A DNA stretch of 64,000 bases from positions 30,916,434 to 30,980,433 of the forward strand of contig NC_019859.2 in the NCBI RefSeq assembly GCF_002234675.1, read 5' to 3'. The notes below the pieces were generated by a model. The model had not been told where the DNA came from. It did not search any database and was given only the letters and a program-made list of their open reading frames with translations. A program made the position numbers and the translations under genes. Positions within the stretch are counted from its first letter, which is position 1. Each line of letters opens with the position of its first letter. Source of the DNA: Oryzias latipes. Its lineage: Eukaryota; Chordata; Actinopteri; Beloniformes; Adrianichthyidae. Below are positions 35,160-47,331 of the stretch, piece after piece.

Positions 35160-36434
35160 TGTAATGACCCAGCTGGTACATCACTATAGCCGAGCTGCTG
35201 ATGAAGTAGCTTCATTGGAGAGCTGTCCATGCCCCATACACCGCACAACCCCAGACAGTCTCACCCATGATTTCCCACTTCCCATGAGTCTTAGGGGCCT
35301 AAGGCGGGGCTAACCCCAAGGTTGCTACACTACCCCCACCTAAGAGGATTAAGTGTCCCCACAACCCTCACATAGCTGAGAACCAAACAACACAGACAGC
35401 AAAACACATGAACACACTTGATGAAGACTCATGCTCACAATTCCCAGCTAGCTAGGTTCGCACATCTGTTACTAACACAGTTCTGTGCCAGTATGTGCCC
35501 AGCCAGCAGAATCAATCAGTGTCCCAGCAGCGGTGGCAGCACCACCCTCAGGGTGCACGTCGCCTTGGGGGAGTAGACTCTCTCCGAGCGAAGAGCTGCA
35601 AATCAGCGGCGAAGGTCCCCAGGTGTTTGTCATCTCTAAAACAACGAGACTCCAGCTGCTGTCGATCCGTTCTGTGGAACCCTGCTCTCCAAAGCAACGC
35701 TCTAATGCTGCTGTCAGTGCCAACAGGTCTCGCAGCTCTGCAGAAGAGAGGTCCAGCAGTACCTGGAGTGTAGCACCCTCCAACGCCAGGTCTGGGTGTG
35801 TAACAAGTCTCCTCAGGACTCCAGCCCTCATAGCCGGTCGCCAAGTTGACCTGTGCCAGGTGTGGTTCCAGTGGTGTTAAGCCATTGCATCGGGAAAGTT
35901 TGACTGGGCTGCGGACCGTCATCACAGACTGCTCTGGACGGTTCATAACTGGCGTGGAAACCCGACTCGCAGGGACAGGCTGCAGATGACGGCGGGTGCT
36001 CGTATCATCAGGGAGATAATTTTGCCCTTGCTCCTCCCTTGTCCAGAGTTGCCTCCAGGATGTGAATTTGTTGCTCCATCTCAGCCATTCCTCGCTCCAC
36101 GGCGTAGCTCTCCAGCGCCGGTTAAGGATCCCACTTCTGACAGCAATGTAACAACCCAGCGGATCACTATAGCTACTGATGAAGTGGCTTCATTGGAGAG
36201 CTGTCGTGCCCCATACACGACCCGGACAGTCTCAGGGAGGAAGAAATAGGCAGAGAAGCAACGTCTCCTTTTCAGCATCAACGCCCATTCATTCGAACAC
36301 AGACAAACAGCCAAACAGCATGGAGGTCACTTCTACTTCCACTTCATTCATGGTTTTCACCCATGATTCCCTACTTCCACTTCCCACTTTGAGTCTCAGG
36401 AGCTGAAGGCGGGGCTAACCCCCTGGTCGCTACA
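35160..36434 (-). mobile_element. Ty3/gypsy-type LTR element, internally deleted
   Basis: Two direct repeats, 35160-35329 and 36147-36434, read on the minus strand as TGTAGC...GTTACA. Inside the minus-strand 5' LTR comes GTCAGAAGTGGGAT, a primer-site-like sequence common in fish gypsy elements. A degraded gag-like frame (ELRDLLALTAALERCFGEQG) follows. Protease, RT and integrase are absent, and the downstream LTR is shorter. No clear target duplication. It is a defective retrotransposon copy. Confidence 0.7.
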
Positions 36435-37087
36435 CTATGGTAATTGCCCCATTACCAATGTTACCATCGTCCTCCGGGAATCGATACCTGGTTCCCTGCG
36501 TGGTAGCCTTTTCACCTTACCAACCAAGCTAGCCAAGTTCAACCGGAAGAATCTTCTTGTCTACAGACTGCGTCACAATTGTCACTAAGCTTTGTTTGGA
36601 ACAACACTAGCCAGATCTGGGAATAACCTTTACCCCATTGGAAGTCCCAAGGAAAGGAAAAACAGCAGCTGATCTAGTAAGAGGTTGGGATTGAGGAAGC
36701 CCAAGGCAATAGAGATCATGGACCCAGTTGGATAAAGACTAGAGGATTTTATAGAAAGGGACTCAGGAGATTTGAGCCACTCAACCGATAACCTTCTCTA
36801 ATAAAGATGTCAGAGAGGAGGATTGCTTGACCACATCCTGAATTCCTGAGCTGCCTGGGAGAGGAAAAAGTCAAAGTACAAGGAGATAGCAGGTATATAT
36901 TAAAGCAAGGGATGGCACACTTAATCAATTGGTCCAACCCCATTGACGTTGGGTGCAGAAGATATATGCCAATCTCTCCACAGACCACTGAAGATGCTGG
37001 GAGTAAAGCAAGTCCACATCAGAAAACCCATCGATTTGTCAAAATGGCTTTTAATTTGAAAGATAATTGGTGGCCAACAGAGGCTAT
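36435..37087. other. Repeat-derived DNA without a recognised gene
   Basis: Starts with the right half of the host repeat (to about 36530). The remainder has short ORFs on both strands that I could not place, possibly retroelement-derived. Confidence 0.4.
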
Positions 37088-37554
37088 TGTACTCTGAACT
37101 CTGTCTCCCCCTCTGGTCACTAGAGGGAATCATCTCCAGAGTACTGAATGCACTTCATCTCCCAGCAACCCCAGTGTGCACTTCCTGGGTGCCACACACC
37201 TGACTCTCATTCACTCAATCATTCAGAGTCTACTTAAGCACTGTACCAAGCCTCACTCAGTGTAAAGTATTGTTTGTGCCACTCTGCCTTCCTTACTGAG
37301 CGTTATGTTTGTCCCTGTTTATTTTTATTTCACCTTTATTTAACCAGGAAAAAAAAACTCATTGAGATTAAATATCTATTTTGCAAGAGTGTCCTGGCCA
37401 AGAGTCAACAGCACAACAATAACACACATTTCTCATTTACACTCACACTCAACATAAAAAAAGGCAGTCTGAAATAAAGTGTTTGCAGTTTGCTTGCTGC
37501 CTGCCCTGACTGTCGCCTGGATCCTGACTACTCTGTCTCTTCTCTGATATGACA
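37088..37554 (+). mobile_element. Solo LTR, sister of the 58.9-kb copy, with a nested insert
   Basis: TGTACTCTGAACTCTG...GATATGACA. Long matches to 58906-59326 include AGAGTACTGAATG, CACACACCTGACTCTCATTC and CGCCTGGATCCTGACTAC. Flanks GCTAT (37083-37087) and GCTAC (37555-37559) match at 4 of 5 bases. A different repeat interrupts it (37318-37478). Confidence 0.75.
37318..37478 (+). mobile_element. Dispersed repeat (LINE/SINE end) inside the LTR
   Basis: ATTTAACCAGGAAAA, ACTCATTGAGATTAAA and GCAAGAGTGTCCTGGCCAA, ending AAATAAAG. The same family lies in reverse at 44484-44640. Confidence 0.65.
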
Positions 37555-37910
37555 GCTACTTAGATACAAGCTGTCACTGAGGAATTGATGGGTGTATGAT
37601 GTTGAGATATAAGAAAGTTGCATGTAAGTGTATATTAGACCTCTATTTTTGCATGGACAAGTAAACAATTCAAAACCACTTGACAAAATTCCAAATATGA
37701 GAAAACTTTATGAACTTTATCCTGTTTAATGGATTTATTTTCGTCTAAGTACTAAAAAGGAAAGGATTTTAATAGAGACTGAACAGGCAAACAAATACTT
37801 TGGTTAAAGCAAATGAGGTACATACAAAACATTGAGATGAAAAGGAAAAACTTTTAGCCCAAAACTCAAGATGTTATAGTATTACATTCTCTTCAAAAGG
37901 GGTGTCCAAC

Positions 37911-40900
37911 TCAGCACTGTTGAAGTTCTGAATGAAGTGAAGTTGAATTTGAGTTGTATCCAATCACACTGGGTTCTATGGAAAGAAACATAAAATAACA
38001 AACATGTCATAAAACAAAGTAATAATAATAAATTTAAATAAAAAAACTGGAAAAATGTAGGAAGGCAAATTCCCTAATTTATCAAGTGCAGAATATCTAA
38101 TAAGAGATGATAACAACACTTACTAAACAAAAGTACATTTTATTTTGAAGAGCAGATCAAAGAACCATAACAGCTTAAAGGAAAAAACTATTTTGATTAA
38201 ACATCTAAAATGATCAAATGTATTTATTTTGTGTTTTGCAACGTTGTTTATTTCGAATCTTCAATTAAATTAACTTTTTTCTGTAGGTCTCTTTACTGGA
38301 GCAAAAGAATTAGAGCCACATTGGCCTTGTTTCCATTAACCCTTGTGCTATCCTAGGCACTTTAACATTGGGAGTTGGGTCATCTAGACCCCACTAGACA
38401 GTGCGCTAAACCTTTTTTCTTCAATGATTTGTGATCTTCACTGGTGTCCATGGATTACATGAAATCCTCTTCACCTTTATCCACCTTTTTGTCATGCTAG
38501 GGATAATACGTCACTGTAAGGATCGGGTCATCTGGACCCCATAGGATAGCACAAGGGTTAAGGAGTCTGGTCCGGTTTAGAATGGTCCAGGTGATTCAGG
38601 TGAGTGTGTTTATACTCAGTTGGACTGTGACGGTGCATGCAGGGTGACAGCAACAATGGAGGTTGTCGAGCAGCTCATTTTTGTCCCGCTTGGTTAGTCA
38701 TTTAATGTTGTTTGAGAAAAGATTGCAGGCAGGGAAGAGGAAAACAGTCGCTTTCTAGGCACTTTCTTTTATTGTAATGACCTCCAGTCAATCAACGGAT
38801 TTCAACTGTTGCTCCGCCCTAACCAGTCCATTTTTTTCATGAATCAAAACGGGGGTCCAAAAAATGGTACGGCCTAAAGGGCCGTGCACACCGGGACGAA
38901 TTCCGTGCGCGATATTCGCCGACGTTTAACGCCTCATGACTAAACAAAGGGCACCAATGTGAGTGTGCACATCGACGTGAAAAACGCCACGCGTAAAAGC
39001 GTCATTTTTTAAAAACGCCTCGGGTTCGTTTTTTTGGTTTGACGCGCCGCGTCAAAAACCATACGACCAATGAGAATGGCGCTTTTGCATGCGTGTCTGG
39101 AGCTTCTGAAGTTACAGTAAAACACAACTTGGGGGCGCTCAAACACAAAACTGTCTTGCTGAGCACACATACGTAACGGCAAAGAAGATATACACCAAGT
39201 AGCGTCTACACTGCCGCGAAGAAATAAGACGAAGAAGATGCACTCACTGACGGACATTCTAAAATATCCCTGAAAACGCTCATGATAAATTTTCAGCTCC
39301 TGTACCAGTCGATAAAACTCCCCATGTTCTTCTCTTCTTGTAACTATGAGATGTACCCAAAATCGACGTCTTTTCCGGCGTCTTTCATCATTCAACAGAA
39401 CAATAATTTCTTCATCGCTGGAACTGGAGCTGGAGCTACTGGTGCTGGAAATATTAATGTTTTTTGTATGATTCTGACAAGCGCGTAAATAATTGCTCTC
39501 TTCTTTTGAGTGAAAAGCGACTTTAAGAAGTGTAAAGTTGCGCAGCGCCACCTTGTGTACAGGAGTATTTCTGATTTACATTAAGCGCCATCTAATGTCA
39601 GGGAATGAAATTGCATGTTCGCTCGGCTCATCGTCAGCGAAAATCGCCTGGGTGTGAACACAAAAAAACGTGTTGAAAAACGCTGGCAAATATTCGTCCC
39701 GGTGTGTACGGGCCTTAATGGTCCATTTTATAATGGAAACGCTCAAAATAGCAGACCACTCAGTGGAAACAAGGCTAATGTCTTCACAGTTTCTTCTAAC
39801 AATGGTTGATATTAGGACTCATTTCAAACCGCCTGAAGAGAATAAGGTTGCTGGAAAAAGAAACAGCACCAAATTGGTTAAGAATTTGATGTATGATAAG
39901 TCTGCATTTAAACCCTGGAGAAAAATGTGTTTAATCTTCACCCAGGTTAAAAATAGAAACCTATTATCAAGTAGTAAGTTGGACATCATTTTGGTTTTTA
40001 AAGTTTTGAGGTTAAGAGTTGGTCATATTTGGACATTATGGGCAAAGTTTTTTGTTTTGTTTTTTACTTATAAAGGAACTCATGTTAAACAAAAACATTG
40101 TGCTGCTCTTTTTGCTGCCATCATAGTACAAATAAGGTGTCTTACCTTCAAAGCATTCTGGGAGTCTGAGCCCTCCGTCTAAGCACTGCACTGGAACAGC
40201 ATAACTACAGTTCCTGACTGTGTCCTTGCAGTAGACTGACAATATTTCTTTGTGTAAGATGGCTTTCGTTTTTAAGTCAGCAATCCACATTTTCTCCCCT
40301 CTATACTGTATTTTTACTCCTTGTATTCCAACAGGACAAGGAGCTGAAAACCACAAACAGAAAATACAATGTTTGAAAATTGAAGACATAACGTTACTTC
40401 AAAAGAATCATTTTAAACAAAAAAAGTAACCAGGTTTTTTTTTTTTGCAATGCTGTGTCTTTAAATAGTTGTGAGTTATCACCTCAGGTAAACTTACTGT
40501 AAATAACGTGTGGGTCTAGAGCTGTGCCTGTTATTTTCAGTTTTTTAATATCAAATATTAAAAAATAATACAGCAAAAAAAAGAACAAATTACCGATATT
40601 TCATCTGTCACAGATGTGTGCAACTGTCTATGGCAACTGTGAATGTGATAATGTTATGAATTTGTCCAAACCCAGAGTTAAAGTAAAACATCTTTGAAGG
40701 TAGTTGTGTGGGTTTGAAGTCTGTAACTACGGTGGCCCTAAAGAGAAAATCACACCAACAAATCACACAATGCAAAAACATATAAATGATCACAACAATT
40801 AAAACAGAACAAAAAAACATTACATTTTAGAAATGAAAACACAATTCCAAAAAATAAAGAAAGAAGTGAAATTAAAAAGAAAAAACTCAAATTACTTTAC

Positions 40901-43900
40901 AGTTTCTGAAATGTTTTTTTTTCTTTTTTTTACAAAAACTGGAAAAGGTATTGGATGATGATGTTTGTCCACCTGAAAAGTTATTTAGCATGAAGCGAGC
41001 CTGGATATACTATATACTGTTGTCCTCATTTTGGCTTATCACCACACTTTTGGCAGAGAGTTTTACGCCGGATGCCCTTCCTGCCACAACCATGTATTTT
41101 CAACATACCAGATGTCCCAGATAGGAAACAACGCCAAGGACCCGGTCCAGTTTAGAGACTGACACTGGATTTTGGCTCATTACACACCCTCGGAAGTGAA
41201 CCCAGTGTGACAGTCCTGCACCTAGCAAACTTCCCTTTTCCAGCTTCCTATTGTGTTTCAGTTTTTCCACATTACATTTTGGTTTGTGGAAATTACTTTT
41301 GCTTTATGAAATACTTTTTCTTTTTTACGGAAACTGGAAAAGGCAGGTGTGTGTGGGACTATCACTGATTGGATGATGACATTTCTCCATCATTTTGACA
41401 GAAAGTCATTTAGCATGAAACAATACTGGATTTGCTTTGTACTAATCATAATAATTTTTTAAGTATGCTGACATTAAAGATGCATTTGAAAAAACTCAAA
41501 TCATCCAATCAGGGAAGTTTCATAGCACCCATTCACTCTCACATTCACACATAGGGACAATTTTGATTAACCTAATAACCTATGAAGCATGTTTCTGGAT
41601 GTGGGAGGAAGCCGGAGTCCCCGGAGAAAACACACGCATGCACGGGGAGAACATGCAAACTCCACACAGAAAGGTCCCCCATCGATGTTCTGGTTCAGGC
41701 CCCCCAGCCGGGAATTGAACCGGGGGCCTTCTTGCTGTGAGGCAAGAGCGCCAACCACTGCGGCGGAGTTTAGTTTTGATTTGTAAAATGTAACATTGTT
41801 TTTTTAAGCATTCGTTTTGACGTTTTTCTTCTTGTTGTGATCTTTAGTATGTCTTTGCATTGAGGGATTTTTTTTTTGGGTGTGATTTGCACAAAGAAAA
41901 TGAAAGAAGACAAAAGAAAAGTGCAAAATACAGCTTGAGTTATTCTGAAGTGATTACTTGAGAAATGTTAATTTTCAAACTAAAAAAGTGTATGTTACAC
42001 ATCAGAATTTTGAATGTAGCTTAAATATTTCTTACAGGAATTGGTGTCTTACCCTTACAGGACGGCATTTCAGACCAGTTCCCATTCTGCTGGCAAACTA
42101 TTTCCATATTTCCCTCCAGCACGTAGTCGCCTTCACAGCCATATTTCACTGATTCCCTGAAGTCGAAATCTCTCCTGTCTTCATTAGACATGTAGCCTTT
42201 TTCAATGTTCTCTGGGGGAGGGCAGGTCACCACTGTCGGGGAGCATTGTTGTCCTTTTATTGCAAACTGAAGAGCCAGACGCCAGTTTATGCTGATTTAA
42301 TGTTCATGTTGCTTAGCACTGATCCTTACTCAGGTAAAAATGGGGAAACTTTTGGATATTCAGAAAAGTTCTTGTCAAGAACAGATGGCTCGATTTTGCT
42401 CATAAACGCAATATTCCCAAAGACCTAACAAGAGCATTTAACAGCTCTTCTTGAACATTTGCAGATCTTGTGTTAGACATCCTTAAAAGTAAAAGGGGCC
42501 CAAGTCGGAAGTTACCAAGCGTCAGCTAACTGTTCATTAACACTGTAAAGTTTTGACTTTCAGTTAAAAAAAACTATCTGCAAACTAGTCTTAAGCCAAT
42601 TTAAAAATTGTTTTCACTCACTTCCTCCTTGTTCTTATGCTGCCTTTACTCTGAGATTCATCACTTTAAAATGGAAATGGTATCACATTCCTCCTTTAAT
42701 TTTAGTTTTAAACAGTTATATTAATTCTGATGCATTCAGGAGCCTTTACATGTCTTGGATCTTTAGGCTGCCACTCCAAAGGGGACTGATCTGCTGGTCA
42801 GCTTCTCTTGTCTTTTCCTAGAGTGACACTAAGACATGCTGGATGGATTTCTCTTCTTTTTGCAATTGTGGCTCCTAAAAAAGGTGGAATGGACTTTTAG
42901 CAAAAGCTCTATCTGTCCTCACTTTACATTTTTTAATAGATTCACTTCCATTTCCCCCCAGTTTTTATTTAGTTTTAACTGTACACTGCAGTACTTGTAG
43001 TTTTTTTGTATTTATGTTTCCTCTTGTGCTGCCGTTGGCCCAATATCTGTCTTTAGAAAGTTTCATTTTATAAATCGGACATAAAATTCAAACTGAATTG
43101 ACTTTGTCACACACCTGAATTTCCAGCTGCACAAAAGCTGCTGGCTCTACTTTTGTTTCTGACGATGCGTTGGCTATCGGTATTTCTGCTGCACCGGCAT
43201 GTGTGGGTTTTTTAATTTTGATATTTGAAAAAATAACATTAACCGTTGAGTAACTCTCAATCTTCTCAGGGCATCCTATAGTAAAGTTCATTAACTGTTT
43301 ATAAAAAACTCTTTTTTTTTATGTAACTTGGCCTATAAAAAACTCAAATTAACCTGCAAAAACAGATTTTCAGATTTTCAAAAACAGGAAACAAAGACTT
43401 TTGGCTTGCTTGGGATCAACAGTTCTAGTAGCATTTGTACCTCGACATTCAGGCGTCTCGGCCCAAGTCCCGTTGATAGTGCACTCAGCCCTTGGATTAC
43501 CAAAGAGTGCCAAGGGAGGCAGACATCTATAAGTTCCTCCGATGCCAAAATAAGTTTGGTTTCCTCTGACCATTTTATCATAGATGATCATTCCGAACTG
43601 TGGAATTGGAGCGAGACCACATGACACAGCTGCAACAGGCCACCCAGATGTTAGCTTATTTACAGGAAATGAATTTATGTGAAACAATCCAGGTAGATTG
43701 GAAGAATTTTTCTTACCCTTGCACTCAGGAGCTGGTGTGCTCCACGTCCCGTTGGCTTGGCACACAGCAGTGCTGGATCCGTCCAATGTATACCTGTGTG
43801 GAGCCAATTTATTCAGTCACAGAGAAATCATTGTAGAGCCCCGCACCTCTGCAGAGATGATGAGCTGAACTGTGTGCATTGGAAAGGGGTTAACAAGCAA

Positions 43901-46900
43901 AAACATGCAAAAACTAGATTAACCTGTGAAACATGTCGGCTGAGGAGCTTAAAGCTGAACATAGACTGAGGAGTTTTCCAGAGGCTCACAGATATCCCGG
44001 TGTGGAGGGCTTAGTGCCATAGCGTTCTGTTCACAAATGAACTGGAATTGTGATACCTAATAAAGGTTAAGATTAGGCTGATTTTTTTTATCTCTGGGCA
44101 CATAACTGACACGAGTCATCTGTTAAAATGATACCAGGCTCAGAACTAGTTCAGATTTAGAGCTAGAGCTTCCAGAAAACTCAGAAAATACATTTAAAGT
44201 TAAATATTTACAATTTCAGCTTTGTTTGGAAAAGTCAACTATATTAACAACGCATAACAGAATTTTCTGTTTAATGGAAATTACATTTTACTGTTATTTT
44301 AGTTCTATTTCCTTTTTAAATTTCAAGCAAATAAAATCTTGTGTTTTTAAATTGTTCAATTGTGTTTTTAAAACCAATTCTTTCAGTTTTAAATTGAAAG
44401 AATTTGTTTCTCTGGACTCTTTCAAATTACTTTCACGTTAACGTGAGACAAAGCTATCAAACTGCAAATACTTTATTTAAGACTACCTTTTTTTATGTTG
44501 ATTGAGTGTGAGTGTAAAGGAGAAATGTGTGTTTTTGTTGTGCTGCTGCCTATTGGCCAGGACGCTCTTGCAAAAGAGATTTTTAATCTCAATGACTTTT
44601 TTTAAATCCTGGTCAAGTAAAGGTTAACCAGCCATCTACAGTCATCTACATCAAATACGTTTGGCTGACATGAGGGTCAGCTTCTGCGGCATTGTCAGAG
44701 CACAAGCGCTTGTCTCATGTTTGATTTGATTTTGATTTGATTTGATTTTTGATTTGAAATGGTTTATTTCAAGCAATCAAATAGGAATAATACACATGAA
44801 ATTATTAAAGTCAAATCCTGTTAACTTTCTGCTGGAAGATTTGCTAAAGGAGGAAAGATAACACTTAAAGTTTAAGTTTAACAAAAGTGTTACATATTTT
44901 CTGCTTTGGCCTGGTGAAAAAAATGTAAACATGGATCATGTTTTTGTTTTAAAGGATTCTCGTTGGTGCTGCTTTTTCAAACCCTTCTCTCTTTAGTCGC
45001 TTTGCTCATGAATAATCATAATTTAATCTGCAGTAAGGTGTGTACCCTCCCTAAAATTAACACAAATCTTGTGCTGTTTTTTTTCAAAAACAGATCAGTT
45101 TGCTGCTTCCATTATCTGTGGATTAATTATTTGACAGTAATTAGCTGCTAAGACATTTTGGGTTTCTGACCATCCTGTCATATTGTGCAACAAATCCATC
45201 AATCTTCAATTTCAGGGATTTCAAAACAAAAGCCCACTCTGCTTGACATTCTAGATAATCGTTAGAAAAGTCCCAAACTGAAACTAATATGACCCTTGGG
45301 TCCGTTCAGTGTTTCTGTCAGTGCAACCACAACAAAAAAAGTTTGATAAAAGGTTTAGTGTTACCCTTCGTTACAAGTGTAGTTAATGGTACTGAGGTAC
45401 ACGGTGTCTTCATAATGCAGTTCTCCATTGGATGGTGGATCAGGGTAGGGACATCGCTTTGCTGCAAACATTTAGAAACGTTGTGCATAAAGTGCAGGAA
45501 AATTTCCAACTAAAAAAAAATCTGTAATAGTTCTGCACAAATGGGATCATTTAAAAAACTGTATTATGTGTTTGTAACTATTTAACAAAACTGTTCTTAG
45601 CTGCATTTACATGCGCAAAACCGTACCAAAATTCTAGAAATGTCGAAAAAACAAAATTTCGCAATTACACTGTTTCCATTAAATCACAATTATGTGAATA
45701 AACACAAACCGACTCATTCAAAAACATGATGACGGATAATAATTTACATCAGATACTTTCACATTTCTGCCGCGGCTCTAGCGCTCTTCATCGTCTAGCA
45801 AAGGAGACGTTGGCGTCTTATTCGGGCCGTGGAGCGGCCAACTCCTTACACGTGGGAGTGTCTATAGATGAAGTGATTTTGGGAAATGGTGGTTGGTGAT
45901 TTGACAGAGGAGCTGTGGATCCAACAATTCCACATGAAAGGCTAAACTTTTGACGAGCTGTGTGAGGCTGTGGGGCCTCCTTTGGCGCCCGCTGTGCAGC
46001 GAGCGACCAAAGCAGCCAGTTCCTACCAACAAACGCACTGACATCACTATCTGAGTCTTTTAATTTGAAAAAAGTGTTTCTATTGCAGTTTTGGCAAATA
46101 TGTCCATTTCGATACACCTTGAAAAACACCTCCTCCAAACGCAATTCCTTTTTTTTGATAAATGCCAGGTTGTTTTTTTTGGGGGGTGAAATCGTTGTGT
46201 TTCAGTTAAGCGAAATTGTTATCGCAAATCCAATTTGTGCAAGTTCATAGTCAATGGAAGCACAGCTATAGTCAAATAAAGTATCAAATAAGGTAATGAA
46301 CATTGTAAAAAATACAAAAAAAAGAATTAAAAGAATTACCAAATGTCCATAAAAGCTGTAGAAGAACACAGATACACACTATAATATAAACTAATGAGTG
46401 ATCAGTGTTTTTTTAAGTAAAAAAAATAAAAAAACTGAATTTTAAAGGAGTAAAAAAAACATTGCTTGCAAGAATAACCACAATAAAGTGTCAAATGAGA
46501 ACAGATAAAAGGCAACACCTTTCTTTAAAAAAACTTTTATAAAAAAAGTTTACAAAGGATAGGTCGAATGAGCATTAGTGAACCAAACGGGCTAAAACAT
46601 TTAGGAAACACAAAAACAAGAGAAAAAATAATAAAGAGTAAAAACATTAAAGGAACTCTCAAAAGAACATGCATGTAAAAAGCCAGAATGACCTACGTAT
46701 GCACATGTATCTGGTTTTTGTCCACATTCCGTCGATGGTACAGACGATCCTGCGGGGACCCGACACAGGGGTGTATCCTTGTTTACAGGACAGTGCTATT
46801 GCCACACCGGGGCTAAAGTGCCTCTGGTCACTGACCAACTCAATGTTGGCATCCAGGATGGGTCTAACACACGTAGCTGGAAGAAAAACATTTATTTAGA

Positions 46901-47331
46901 ACAATATGTCCAGTCTCAAGAAATGTTTAAAAACTAGAAACGACTGAATTATCATAAAAATACTTTTTAACCTAGTTAACGTCAGAGTTTTTAATGCAGT
47001 AATCCCAAATCTTCGAGCTCTGCAGCTCAAAACCATGAACACATGGGTATATGTACGCTCTACACTCTTTGTGTAGGCAAGGTTTTACCAACAGAAATCT
47101 TTTTACCAAAAGAACTGGCCTCTCCTTTTTTTCTGGATTTGTTTTAATTTGGAATCTCTGACATAAGAGGTTGAAGCAGGCAAAGAAATACACAACAATA
47201 TCCTGTATTTGATTATTCAGTAGCGAAATCTATTGAAAAAAAGAGAAAACAATACCATTGTCATCCCCGGATGCACCGGAGGTAAAGAGCAGAAGTGAAG
47301 ACAGCAGAAAAAAAGTCGCCCCATCCTCCAT
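37911..47331 (-). CDS. apoh: Apolipoprotein H / beta-2-glycoprotein I-like, copy A (complete)
   Basis: Eight exons on the minus strand: 47331-47256, 46876-46697, 45461-45365, 43793-43717, 43629-43441, 42232-42053, 40343-40146 and 37975-37911. They total 1062 nt, or 353 aa plus stop; human APOH has 345. Exon 1 encodes a signal peptide (MEDGATFFLLSSLLLF...). Exon 2 is sushi (CCP) domain 1. Exons 3 and 4 split domain 2 at its middle. Exons 5 and 6 are domains 3 and 4. Exons 7 and 8 are the aberrant fifth domain, ending in a terminal Cys (SELQQC). The Cys pattern and the late Trp (GTWSTP, GTWAETPEC, NWSEMPSC) are intact, and several N-X-S/T sites are present. Known family role: secreted plasma protein binding anionic phospholipids. 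The lysine-rich Cys loop of domain 5 reads CKDTVRNC. The hydrophobic membrane loop of the mammalian protein is not recognisable. A poly(A) signal is at 37739-37734. The last intron holds three nested transposons. Confidence 0.93.
38336..38561 (+). mobile_element. piggyBac-type MITE, 226 bp
   Basis: TTAACCCTTGTGCTATCCTA at the left and its inverse TAGGATAGCACAAGGGTTAA at the right, bounded by TTAA on both sides as piggyBac insertions are. Contains GGGTCATCTAGACCCCA in direct and near-inverted form. A partial reverse copy is at 59.6 kb. Confidence 0.88.
38878..39715 (-). mobile_element. PIF/Harbinger element with partial transposase frame
   Basis: Inverted ends AGGGCCGTGCACACCGGGACG and AGGCCCGTACACACCGGGACG, with 3-bp TAA target duplications (38875-38877, 39716-39718). 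A 180-codon minus-strand frame (39551-39009) begins without ATG. It carries a Ser-run, an acidic patch and RRRFWVH...RREEHGEF..LVQEL, which fits the N-terminus of Harbinger nucleases. The catalytic part is missing, so it is non-autonomous. Confidence 0.85.
41030..41215 (+). mobile_element. Dispersed retroelement tail (GGATGCCCTTCCTG type)
   Basis: GAGTTTTACGCCGGATGCCC followed by GGACCCGGTCC and GAACCCAG is very common in teleost genomes as a LINE/SINE 3' part. Related pieces lie at 49.46, 51.0 and 54.5 kb. Confidence 0.5.
41560..41768 (-). mobile_element. tRNA-derived SINE
   Basis: Read on the minus strand: CGCAGTGGTTGGCGCTC, a loop with CTCAC, and GGTTCAATTCCC (A- and B-box-like). The widespread TGGAGTTTGCATGTTCTCCC core and TCCGGCTTCCTCCCACATCC follow. 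Stems are mispaired, so it is not a tRNA gene. Confidence 0.75.
44484..44640 (-). mobile_element. Dispersed repeat, reverse copy of the 37.3-kb insert
   Basis: The reverse complement contains CATTGAGATTAAAAATCTC, GCAAGAGCGTCCTGGCCAA and ACACTCACACTCAA, matching 37318-37478. Confidence 0.65.
44715..44815 (-). mobile_element. LINE 3' end with (TCAAA)n-type tail
   Basis: Minus-strand text ATTTGATTGCTTGAAATAAA then CCATTTCAAATCAAA with a TCAAA-like tail. The same family occurs at 63165-63250. Confidence 0.6.
45600..46266. mobile_element. MITE-like element with loose inverted ends
   Basis: Left GCTGCATTTACATGCG and right, reversed, GCTGTGCTTCCATTGAC resemble a known teleost end type. TA-rich flanks. 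A 108-codon minus-strand frame (46144-45818) lacks a recognisable domain. Lies in intron 2 of apoh copy A. Confidence 0.5.

Larger units (their letters stand above)
38324..39775 (+). mobile_element. Outer MITE-like element holding two inner transposons
   Basis: Ends GCCTTGTTTCCATTAA...GGAGTCTGGTCC and, in reverse, GCCTTGTTTCCACTGAGTGG..TCTGC form a loose inverted repeat. Between them sit a TTAA element (38336-38561) and a Harbinger element (38878-39715). The outer element's target duplication was not identified. All lie in the last intron of apoh copy A. Confidence 0.55.

Noticed and set aside
41690-41768. tRNA-like sequence with A- and B-box matches
   Set aside because: Acceptor and anticodon stems do not pair, and the downstream SINE core is present, so it is a SINE head.
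45818-46144. 108-codon minus-strand frame in apoh A intron 2
   Set aside because: Lies inside a MITE-like element, no domain visible, and no exon role in the phase-consistent apoh model.
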